Assembly: GCF_002865645.1 (NCBI RefSeq)
Contig: NW_020194515.1
Coordinates: 620,001 to 684,000 of the forward strand
Source of the DNA: Hyaloscypha bicolor E
Lineage: Eukaryota > Ascomycota > Leotiomycetes > Helotiales > Hyaloscyphaceae
DNA: 64,000 nucleotides
Direction of reading: 5' to 3'
A model generated the notes under the pieces. That model searched no databases. It had not been told where the DNA came from and worked only from the letters and a program-made list of their open reading frames with translations. How positions within the stretch are numbered: the stretch's first letter is position 1; the number at the start of each line of letters is the position of its first letter. The translations under genes were made by a program, and so were the position numbers. Below, piece by piece: positions 48,143 to 57,818 of this stretch.

Positions 48143-49958
48143 CTAGATATCTCGTTCAAGCGGTGGTTCAATCATGTTTGCTCTTCCCATACCAGCTTCA
48201 TTTTCAGGATGGTTCATCTTGATCGTAACTTCCAAAGACGAGTCCTCGAGGACCTCAAATATCCTTTTCTCCACCGCCTCCTTCTCCCCTGGTTCCATAA
48301 CCGCCTTGACACGATGTCTTCGGAAGAGGTGAGCAATCACAGCCACGAATTCGACTGGCGCAAATCTCTTTCCTGTGCAGGAGCGAGGTGCGGTACTCCA
48401 GGGAAGATACCCAACTTCATCACTTCGTATTCTGAATCTGTCGTTTTTCCAACTTTAGATATCCAGCGACCAGGTCGGGAGGACAAGGGATCGGAGCCCC
48501 AGATGGTGGGAGTGGTATGCAATGAGTCGGTAGTAACGATTATGAAAGTTTTGGGAGGAAGAGTGTTCCTTTCCTTTGAGCTTTAGTGTTATAGATTAGG
48601 TACTAGTGGCTCGCGGAATGAAGACAACGGGTCTGTAAAGACGCATAGTTTCATACTGTGAGATAATCAGTGGGAGCGGTAGCCCGTTAGGGAAAGAAGA
48701 CTAACCATAGCGCAAGGCATCTCTTGAGTTTGGGGAACGCCCTCTCATACTCCCATGTCTCCACTTCATCCTTTTCTGCAAAGACAGTCTTAGACCGAAT
48801 CAATCTCTTCGCCCAGCCAATTTTGCACGTCAGGTTGCGCTGCCAACATATAGATAGCATAGCAGATGGGATTTGCAGTGGTGTCGTGGCCAGCCACGTT
48901 GTAAATGAAAAGATTTCCCATGAACTCACTATGAGAAAGGCTGCTTCGTCCCTTTCCTTTATTCGCCGCATCAGAGGCACGGACCAGTGTGGCCAGGTGG
49001 TTGTCCTTCTCCGAGCCAAGTTTATCGACTCTGGTTCGCTCTTCTTCTACCATCTCATTCATGTGATATTTGAACTCGCCGACTGCCTCCTTGATCTCAC
49101 GGATTTTCTGGGTGGGGATAAACGATGGGATTGGAGGTAATGAGCCCAGGATAACGGCTGGCAGCAAATTGAGAAAGGTCAGCTTCAAGGCGTCTCGGTA
49201 GGACATTGTGTGTCCTTCGGCTATAGTTCCGACGCCTCCTGCGAAGGGATACGATTTCCCGAGGCCTCCAGCTATAAGAACGTGGAGAGCGAGGGTCATA
49301 GAGTCACCGGCGGTCTTGGAGACTCTATCCTTTCCCTGGGATGTCCAAGACTGCAGCACTTGACGAAGGCCAGCTTCCGTCTTCGCCGCAAAGGGAGGAG
49401 AGATGATCTAAACATCTAACCAAACTCACTCCCAGTATCCTGGGCTAAGGACTCCTTCCAGATATTTTTGCTATTGCGCTCATTGAACGGCGGCGTCGTG
49501 ATCCGGCAGTGACGCGCCCGGTCCTCGCCATTGAGAGTCACGGCATTGGTCCCAAACAAATTCAATGCCTCGCCAGCTTCATCCGGCTTGATGAGGTCTT
49601 TTCGTTTTCCAAGGATCTCCTCTGTCAAGTCCGGATCGTCAATGAAAAGGGCGATCTCTTTTGGAGTCACCAAGAGATAGGCGGGTCCATGTTTGTTATG
49701 CAACTTGTGGCGATTCGGGAACACGCTCACAAACCCGCTGCAGACTATCCAGTCAACCAAGCCAAATGGAAGCGACTAGAACAAGGGTAAGAGTGGTTTG
49801 TGAGTGAGGATCCAGATTGGGTTGAGGAGATCAATGGGATTTATGATGATAGGAAGGCCAACGCTCCGTGCTTTGATGTAATGTTTGAGGAGATTGAGGA
49901 TTGGCCACGATATGAGTGCGATTGCGATAGAAAGAATGATCTTGAGCACGGCCATCAT
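48143..49958 (-). pseudogene. cytochrome P450 pseudogene
   Basis: Lies in the same orientation as, and upstream of, the intact P450. The start (MMAVLKIILSIAIALISWPIL) and whole P450 architecture are recognisable: NGEDRARHCRITTPPFNERN (C-helix), AGHDTTAN (I-helix), YETMRLYRPVVFIPRATS (K-helix) and LPWSTAPRSCTGKRFAPVEF (haem loop). It is broken many times: an in-frame TAG at 49776-49778 after HKPLLPLF, a shift after EEIDSV near 48810, a missing base at the splice before YETMRLY near 48720, an in-frame TAA near 48601, and shifts near 48560 and 48420 just before the haem loop. One intron near 49427 (GTGAGT..GGAAG) is still usable in frame. It does not resemble the neighbouring P450 closely, so it is a different family and not a recent tandem copy. 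Confidence 0.85.
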
Positions 49959-51315
49959 AGGCGAGAGTTAAAAGTCAAGCAGGAAATGAAAATATAATTA
50001 TGAGGGGGCAGCACCAGACTCCTTCTCTTCGCCTTTCATGATACAGTAGCCTGGGTAACGAGGGAAGAGATAAGCTGACGAAGAATATGAGACGGTTGAA
50101 CAATGTCGGGTTCTTCCTTTTCGTCCTTCATTGCAACCTTGCATTCGGAAATGGGCTACAAGCTGTCACCTGTGGGAGGCAAACCCCGCGAAAAAATAAC
50201 GAATGCTAAAAGATTCTGATCGAGAAATAAATTTGCATACCAGGGAGAGCTGTAATTCTTGTCTTGTGGTTCCCTGGAGGATGAGTCGGGCAATGGCGCG
50301 GTTGTGATGGCGTACATTGGGAGTCCTGGGAAACATCGTCTCCTACCCATATGGTACGAAAATCTTTGCGGAACATGATTGAATGGAGGGGAAATGGACA
50401 ATGCTGGTGGCTTGATCCATTTGTGATACTTCACTTGGTCGTCTTTGGCCCCATGAATACAAAATAGAGTTGGGAGAAGAACGATGCGGAAGAGAAGTTT
50501 GATATCCTGGGCCTGTTCTGAGAAATACCGCTGGAAATATGCCTGCGTACTTCCGAGCCTGGCGATCTCGCCAGCGGACTCTTAACTTTGATTACCTTTC
50601 TTGGTTTCACACATGAACTTCAACCACAACTGAAATTAAGATCAACATCGCCCCCCAACAACGTGAGACGTTATCACCCTCAATCATCTTTGCAACCCTT
50701 TCATGCTCATCAAGTACACTACATGCCCTGTAACCCAGCGCCATGTCCGAAGCGCAGCATGCCCGGAGTCATGCTGCTGCCGACGGCGAAGAACGTCAGT
50801 GTTCTCAACGAGCTGGTACATCTTAAATTGAGATTCAAATAGTAAACCATCAAATTGAACCTTGTGCTCTAAGGAATTAGTTGAAATCTTGTTGAAAAGG
50901 TGCACAAGAGCACAGTTGTGCGATGATAGGCCGCCAGTAGCGAACCGACAATTCATACATATCTGACGAATATATGTATAATATGTCGCACTACATCTTG
51001 CTTCGACCACATCCACATCTGACCATGAAGTCCACTATCATGTACGTTCCTACCTGGGGTTGTTGATGGAAGGTCAGCAACCTACAGACCAGTTCGAGAA
51101 CCTGGAGAGTCCCAACCGTGAATACGATCGGGCTTGCTGAGAACGATACGCGATCGGTACGCAGACACTTCGCACTCTCAGCCACTTGCTGCAACGTGAC
51201 TGTTCCAAAACATCCATATCAGAGCCACACCGCTTTGTGCTTCCTTGTTTTTGGAGTACCAGAGACGCCGATTATGTTGGGGTGGTGGTTGTGTGGGGAA
51301 ATGGCGCGACGTTTT
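49959..51315. other. intergenic, nothing recognised
   Basis: Short open frames on both strands, no domain resemblance and no RNA gene recognised. Confidence 0.45.
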
Positions 51316-51479
51316 GTACGAAAGGGGGTCTGAAGATATCAAGGACACCCCCCTTGTTCTGCCACTGCTGGAAAAGGAAATTTATGGGACTTCAGCCAGG
51401 ACTTTATGCTTTTGATTGGTCTAAGCTTCTCACCGCCTTATAGGGGGTGTCCTTAATATCTTCAGACCCCCTTTCGTAC
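51316..51479. mobile_element. MITE-like element with 37-base terminal inverted repeats
   Basis: The left end (51316-51352, starting GTACGAAAGGGGGTCTGAAG) and the right end (51443-51479) are inverted copies of each other over 37 bases with a single mismatch. They enclose about 90 bases with no coding capacity; total length is 164 bases. Both ends carry TA just inside the palindromic GTAC, so a TA target duplication with a 33-base inverted repeat starting CGAAAGG is possible, which would fit a Tc1/mariner-type MITE. It lies about 230 bases upstream of the next gene. Confidence 0.85.
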
Positions 51480-51707
51480 CCAGTTAGCCCCAAACCCGTG
51501 TTCTCCCCTGTCATTACTTACAGTGGGGAATTCTTAGCCTGATAGGGTACGAGTTGCATGCTGACCAGCTTTGCAATCAGCGCTATTCTTCTTGAGGAAA
51601 ATAGCATGGGTGAGGTGCTGACAGGCGGGGACGTATTCATTACGCGCCTTTTTGGGTTGGGGAATTATGCTGGCAACCTCTGAAAAAGCAACGCCATACA
51701 GCAAGCG

Positions 51708-53586
51708 ATGATGACGAGGCATAAAGAAGGTATGTGTGACCCAAGCCAGAGCAGCAATTGGCGCAGAGTGTACTCCCTCTAACCTTCTTTGAAGCTAGAT
51801 TGGCTCGTCCACCAGAGTCTAACCGTAAAGGTTCCAATGCTGCCCCTTTAGTGACAGTTACGCCACGGAACTCAGCAGCGGAGCCCCAGCCTTTCGAATG
51901 GATACCAGTACAAGGCGATCCGACTGCACGGAGACGTGCTCGAGCTCATATTTCGAGGGGCTTCAGACGGAGGAAGGCGCAGGAAGAAGCACAGGCGCAA
52001 CAAGTGAGCAAAGAGATTGCCGGGTCTACAAGCAGCTCAAGTCCAGGATCTCAGTCAGAGAAAGCACAATCCCCAGCCACCTCGGCAGAAGGTTCCCCAC
52101 CAAATAATGAGGTGGATGTCAGGCCTGCTCAGACGGTGATTGAACACTTGATTCTCAAGAGGACGCTGGGGTCTGGCGGTGGGAGCCGAGGAGATGATCC
52201 CTTCCAATGTTTCCCCGTAAAACTCTCTCGCCGTGACCAGGCTATTTTGGATCATTGTAAGTGGTCTCGAATGCCGTCCACATCAGCACGGAGAAGACTG
52301 AAATGGCGCCGCAAAGATCTCTTCGTTTATGCACCTGGAAGCCTCACGACCGAGTCTCGCGCCAGCTTTCAAGGCATCAAGAACTTCAGCTTTGATTCTG
52401 CTCTTCAGCACCCCTCGGCATTTCATGTCGTACTCGCTCTAGGAGCCAGTCAGTAAGTAATTGCCAATTGGGATTCATTGTCTAGATTGTTTCGGAGATA
52501 TCTCCGCGCGGATCAACCCGACGCTTGCTTACTTCTGGACCTCTACAGCATTGCAATTATGAGCGGGAAGCAAGATTCGGAAGAATCTGTTAAACATCGC
52601 TGGATGGCTGTGAAAACTGTGAACGAGAGACTCTCAAAACGAGCAGCCGCGTCTGATGATTCCAACATTGCCTCAGTGGCTCTGCTTGCAGGATTAGAGG
52701 TCTTCACCTTCCAAATATTTTTGAGAATGCAGCTGACAGTGGATATAGCTCATGTTCGGATGTCCCGGGAATTACAATATACACATGGACGGACTTACGG
52801 CAATGCTTGAGCTTCGGGGAGGCGTTGATGCGTTCCGAAAATCGAAGCCGGGGCTATACGCAACGATATCTTGGCAATTTCTTCTACATCCGCCGCTCCG
52901 CAAACTCCCACTGACTATATTCCAGGCTTGATATGGTTGCGGCCTGTAATCTTTACTCTCAACGCCGATTCAGTCGCCCCAAACCTCCGGATGTGTCTTC
53001 AAAGCAAGTACCAGAGGATAAAGTTCCAAAATCTGCCCCTCGTCTTCCACCAGGGTACGATATGACCCAAGTGCTCCCGGATCTTTTCAAGCGACTAGGA
53101 AATGTGACTTCGGTCATTAAAGGCGACAGCTCCACGAGTGAAGAGCGCTTAGAAAGCTCAACCTTTATCAGCGAAACGGATGCCAAAGTTTTCGCATTAA
53201 GATGCCTACCCGACAGAACAGGCAACACAAGTCGCCGACACCACTTGAATCAAATATTCCCAACCGTGGTGTTACTATACGCCACTTTCATATCTGGGTA
53301 TGAAGGACCTACAACAGACGCTTTCCTCTCTCAATTCAAAGAGATTTTCAAGGAAGACTCGGTTGATTTGGGGAGAGTGATTGTGAACACTTTCCAGCTC
53401 CTGCTTGCTGGCGTGGCATTCGAAGCCGATTCGTTTACTTCGGAGGTGTCATCGTTAATTGAAGCATGCACTAAAATGGACTGGTTGGCGATGCGGGATG
53501 CCAAAATTGCGCTGTTTGACTTCTTGGTTCAAGATCCACTTTGCAAAGGGCAGCTTCAAGATTTATGGAAGAATCGAGTCACATGA
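51708..53586 (+). CDS. fungal transcription-factor-like protein (Fungal_trans_2 / 'tachykinin family' type)
   Basis: Five exons: 51708-51729, 51795-52452, 52486-52699, 52749-52873 and 52926-53586, giving 559 residues. The N-terminal part has FEWIPVQGDPTARRRARAHISRGFRRRK, a basic segment typical of a large ascomycete family without a zinc cluster. The rest is the helical regulatory domain: FSFDSALQHPSAFHVVLALGASQ, LFRRYLRAD, HMDGLTAMLELRGGVDAFR, and a C-terminal helical part. Proteins of this type are presumed nuclear regulators; targets are unknown. The first exon is only 22 bases and rests on GTATGT, branch CTCTAAC and frame fit. Intron 2 is only 33 bases (52453-52485), and intron 4 begins with GC (52874), yet both restore conserved sequence (GASQ-LFRRYL and ISW-LDMVAACN). 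Without the 33-base splice, a TAA follows at once. Confidence 0.75.
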
Positions 53587-53861
53587 AAGCGGGTCACGGG
53601 GGTATATACACATTCGCACTCACTTCAAGCTGGATCCGGCTGGGTGGAGTCTATTGTGCATCAAAGAGATGTGAACTAAACCCCACCATGTCGGGTGAGT
53701 AACGGTACACGAGACATGTCAGTTGTCCCATCAGGACCCGGGAGAAGGAAGGGCAAGGTTGGGGTTGTGAGAAACGAGTGCCGCCATGCGCCATGTCAGA
53801 ATTGTCGAATGAATAGAAGGTATGCAAAAGCCAAGATGGTTTAGACATTGCAATGTTGTCA

Positions 53862-55889
53862 TCATTTCTTCCTCTTCTTCTCAAACGCTTCCACAAGCAG
53901 CGGCACGTCGATGCTCAACCTCTCGCACGGTTCCCAAGTTCTATCCTTCACCTCCTCGAATCCCTTCCACTTGACCAAATAATGCGCAACCCCCCTGAAC
54001 TTCCTCCGACCCAAAATCTTCTCAACAATATAGTCTACGGCGATCGGGTTCTCTTCGTCCACTTCCACATCGCTCTTTGCTAGCCAAGCCGTCACCATAT
54101 CAAGCGCGGTCTCTATCATGGCGGCCTCCGTCTCCCAGGTCCAGTCTTTTTCTTCCGGGTAGTCTCGCCATTGGACCAGGAACTGTAGACCTTTAGATGT
54201 CCTTCGCTCTGCCATGAATTGCTTGGGAGTGTACTCCTCGTCGTCGAGGGAAGGAACGTCCAGGAGTGGGGATTCTAGTGCCGCGGCCAGAAGGTCGGGC
54301 ATCTCAAAAACAGTCTCGGTTCCGTGATTGTGGTTGTCATTGTCTCGCTCACTGCCAACTCCAAAACAGCCGCCACGTTCAACAACATTTTCAAAGCCGT
54401 AACCTCCGCTCAAGGATCCTAGGACTACTTCCTTGGAAGCAGGACCGGTCTTCTCGACACTTAAAGAGAGGACGTCATCCTCTTCTGGAATCTGCGGATT
54501 TTCCGAGTCCCGTGCCTTTGCGTTGTCGTTGGAGGTATCGAACAGATCTTGGAATTCAGCACGAGGGTCAATGAAAGGTGAAGGAGGTAGAGCTGTCTCC
54601 TGGATTTCTGGACCTTCCACCGAGCCCTCGCATTGAAATACAACGCGGGGATCCACGAATGTCGGACATGGACATGGAGCTAATTCTTCAGATATCTCCA
54701 GAGGTTCCGGACCGTCTTTCGTCAGTTCGCGAAGGAATTCATATTTGTCCAGTGGGCTCTGGAAGGTAGTCTCCGGGCTTGGGGGAGCAGATGCCTTCCT
54801 GAGAGGCTCTGCTTCTGGGGTTGGGGTTCGAAATGTTTCCAAATAACTTCGAATCTTGGCAAAGATATCCTCCACCGATACTTGTGAGCTTTGTCGTCCT
54901 GGAATTTGCTGGCCTCCCACATCTCGAGTAGCAGCCACCTTCCGGGGCCTTCCACGAGGACGCTTAGTCTCGGGTAAACCGTCTGCATCGAACTCTGCTC
55001 GGCTTCGTTTGGTTCCTTGTTGAGGAACACTGCGCTGAGAAGAGGACTTGGTTCCACCCGGCATTGCTCCGTTCTGCCCAGCTACCTCTTCTCGACGTGG
55101 GCGCCCTCGTCGGCGCCGAGCGGCTTGTGGTTCGCCGGTCATCGATTGGACTCCTCCAGTATCCTCTTCTTCCCACGAACAACCTGGGCGACGAGAGGGC
55201 ACGGTAGGTTTGAACCCCTTCGGATACTTGTACGTGATCCATTGCTCCACGCTACCTCGCCACTCCGCGGCTGTTGGTACCTTCTCGCGACCAAGAACGG
55301 GGGCAATATATCTTCTCTTATTCCTCTTATTCTTGTTGGTCTTCTGTTCGGCGGATAGGGCCTTTCTAATGGTCTCCCTTTTCAAAAATAGCACCTCCTG
55401 GTCCCCGCCGCGATGGAAAACATCGAGTTGCTTCAAGTGCGTAAATTGCGTGTACAGGTCCCTCTGACCGAACCAGCCAAACCACCCTGTAAGGTTGACC
55501 GCCAATCTGCGCAAGTACGCCCTCTCAATGGCTCCAAATTTCCAGTCCGACCACTGCTTATCGTTGATCAAGAGGGTATCATGTTCCAAGCTGACACATA
55601 CGTTCTGCAACCGCGACATTTTATCTACGGCCTTGTTCCCCAACTTTCTCTCCCAGGGCTCGTTGACCGCCATTCCCTTGAATTGCGGCAGCCATGGTTT
55701 ATACAATTTCAGCACAACTTCTCGCGATGTTCGGCTGACGTGTAGAAGAGGTGGGGGTAGGGTCTTCGAGTAGATTTGTCCGCCTTTGAAGTAGATCTCG
55801 ACGACTCGCGGCGTCCATTGCGATTTCGCGGCGGTCTCGAAGATTTGGAGCTGGATTTCCGTTGGCAGGTCGTCGAATACGATCGGCAT
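53862..55889 (-). CDS. 2EXR, AT-hook and double chromodomain protein
   Basis: The open frame extends from 56024, but the likely start is the ATG at 55889 (MPIVFDDLPTEIQLQIF), giving 675 residues; the extra 45 residues upstream do not look like protein. The N-terminus is a 2EXR motif (LPTEIQLQIFETA... PRVVEIYF), an F-box-related fold common in fungi. Counting from 56024, AT-hooks lie at about 303-311 (RRRRGRPRR) and 354-362 (KRPRGRPRK), followed by disordered acidic sequence with a repeated FVDPR/FIDPR motif. Two chromodomains close the protein: about 598-648 (FLVQWRDYPEEKDWTWE) and 661-715 (HYLVKWKGFEEVKDRTWEP). Both keep the aromatic residues used to bind methyl-lysine. It probably binds chromatin; the chromodomains resemble those of chromoviral integrases, but no transposon genes flank it. 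Confidence 0.82.
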   Translation of the reverse strand: MPIVFDDLPTEIQLQIFETAAKSQWTPRVVEIYFKGGQIYSKTLPPPLLHVSRTSREVVLKLYKPWLPQFKGMAVNEPWERKLGNKAVDKMSRLQNVCVSLEHDTLLINDKQWSDWKFGAIERAYLRRLAVNLTGWFGWFGQRDLYTQFTHLKQLDVFHRGGDQEVLFLKRETIRKALSAEQKTNKNKRNKRRYIAPVLGREKVPTAAEWRGSVEQWITYKYPKGFKPTVPSRRPGCSWEEEDTGGVQSMTGEPQAARRRRGRPRREEVAGQNGAMPGGTKSSSQRSVPQQGTKRSRAEFDADGLPETKRPRGRPRKVAATRDVGGQQIPGRQSSQVSVEDIFAKIRSYLETFRTPTPEAEPLRKASAPPSPETTFQSPLDKYEFLRELTKDGPEPLEISEELAPCPCPTFVDPRVVFQCEGSVEGPEIQETALPPSPFIDPRAEFQDLFDTSNDNAKARDSENPQIPEEDDVLSLSVEKTGPASKEVVLGSLSGGYGFENVVERGGCFGVGSERDNDNHNHGTETVFEMPDLLAAALESPLLDVPSLDDEEYTPKQFMAERRTSKGLQFLVQWRDYPEEKDWTWETEAAMIETALDMVTAWLAKSDVEVDEENPIAVDYIVEKILGRRKFRGVAHYLVKWKGFEEVKDRTWEPCERLSIDVPLLVEAFEKKRKK

Positions 55890-56291
55890 TGCGACTTCTA
55901 CCGTATGCAAGAGCGCATATCCAAAACTTGGGCACAACTGATTGGGTGGGTAGGAAGTTAGAGGGTTATTAATGGCGAGGCTGTGGGGTCCGATTGATCG
56001 CGTCATTTCGCGCGAGCGTGTCAAGTTCGTGTTAACGACCTCCTTTTTTAAGCGAACCCCTTTTCCGTCATGCGTTAATGTTCAGTAAGTGCTGGAACAA
56101 ATATTCTTGCCAGGAAATTTTCTTCTTTCTGCGACTGATATTTTGGGTGTCTTTTGTCATCAATGGCAAAGAATAGAATTCCATATTTAATCGATCCTGT
56201 CAAATCGAATCCAAAAGTTCCCATGTTGAAGACTCCTCGCCAAGAGCTTCACAGTCTGCTGAGTCCGATCGAACACAGTTATTATCATACT

Positions 56292-57818
56292 CTACAGTTT
56301 CTTCAAGGGACTTTTGTTGAGCATCGCCTTCACCACACCGACTAGTATAGCAGCTCCAGCAGCCATCGAACCAGCATAGAAGATCGCGGGATGGTACGCC
56401 TTCAGCGTGCTGTGTTCACCTCCATATGCAGCAAGAAGATATCCAGCAATCGGCGCACCCTGTTTTGGTCAGTCAGTATCCAGTATTTGTGGCCCTGCAA
56501 GCAAAATCCGGAGGGTACGAACCATCAAATACCCCCCAGCCCAGCCCGACACAATCATACCCATTGCGACGCCCACTCTCCTGCTTCCAAATACACTTCC
56601 AACCACTGTCGGCATGGTACTGAAGAATCCACCATTAGCTACTCCGTTGATGATCACAAACACAATCAATGGACCAAGCGAATTTGACACCGGCCACAAG
56701 ACGAGCATGCTCAATGCACTCAAGATCAGCGAAAGAAGCAGTGTGTTCACTGGGCCCATGAAATCAGACAGAAGTCCACAGCATAAACGGCCAACAGCTG
56801 ATGAGAAGTTGAATCCTGCAACGATACCAGCTCCCGCAGATGCCGACAGTCCAAGAGAAGCGGCATAAAGTGGAAGGAAGAAGGGCGGTACGAATAAGGG
56901 AAAAGTGGCAATGGCGCCAGCCAAGAAGAGAACTGTGAACTGCATGTTCTTGAAGAGTCGCCTATGTCTTGTCAGCCACTGCCAATAATCGGACTGGAAA
57001 ACATACCATTCGATCAACGTGGTGGTCTTAATCGGGGCCCGCTCCTTGATCAGCCACGCTGCCGGGAGACTAGTTGCCAGAGTCACGAGCCCGATAATAC
57101 GGAACGTCCATTCAGGGCCTAATTTCTGGATCAAGCCATCCATGGCAAAGCTGATTACGGTGCCTCCAACCCCCCCTCCTGCGTAGACGATACCATTCGC
57201 CAGCCCACGTCTCTTGTTGAAGTACTGCGCGGGCATGGTCGAAGCAACCTTTTCCACTCGGATTAGTGAACATTGTCGGGGAAAATCTTCCAGAATGCAG
57301 CATACCATGAACTGCAAGCTGCAGCCAGTTCCCATCAGCACCCCCGTCGTGAAGAACAACCCACCCACATTCCTCGTCGTGAAACTGCTCAGGATCCCCC
57401 CCGTCCCCAAGAACGCCGCGCCCGCCAACGCCGTGTTTCTGCCCCCGATTTTCCGGATGAGTCGAGCGTTTGCAAGCGCAAGGAAGGAAATGCAAGCCGC
57501 CGTCAGACTCCCCACGAACGAGAGGCTCGCCGGAGTAGACACTCTATCCTTGACGAGTGCCGCTTGGATTACGCCCCAGGAGTAGGGCGTCCCGACAAAC
57601 CAGAAGCAGAGCACGCTGCATGCGGCTATCACAACCCAGCCATATCCCCCGTCGGGCACCTCCGCGTCTGCAATGCGGCTCTCGGCGACCACTGCGTCCG
57701 CTGCGGGGTCGAAGTTTGAGGCTCCTGGACCTGCAAGATCCCTGGCGGAATCCGAGTCTCGCGCAGCGTTGTTGATGAGCTCAAGGGCGATGGTCTCGGT
57801 TGTCGTGGTGGACGCCAT
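56292..57818 (-). CDS. MFS transporter, monocarboxylate-porter type
   Basis: Four exons: 57818-57306, 57248-57007, 56961-56523 and 56459-56292, giving 453 residues. After a polar N-terminus the family signature PDGGYGWVV opens the first helix at about residue 55, and twelve hydrophobic segments follow. NKRRGLANGIVYAGGGVGG is the conserved helix 4-5 region. The C-terminal exon supplies the last helix and a basic tail. Fungal members (Mch-like) are plasma-membrane or vacuolar permeases; in yeast they do not carry monocarboxylates, so the substrate is open. Introns are 57, 45 and 63 bases; all are multiples of three. The first two lack in-frame stops, so unspliced RNA would still be translated with insertions that break the helices. 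The last begins GTTCGT and has a stop. Confidence 0.88.

Noticed and set aside
53862..55889. Retrotransposon integrase origin for the chromodomain gene
   Set aside because: No integrase, reverse transcriptase or terminal repeats flank it; the 2EXR and AT-hook parts argue for a host gene.
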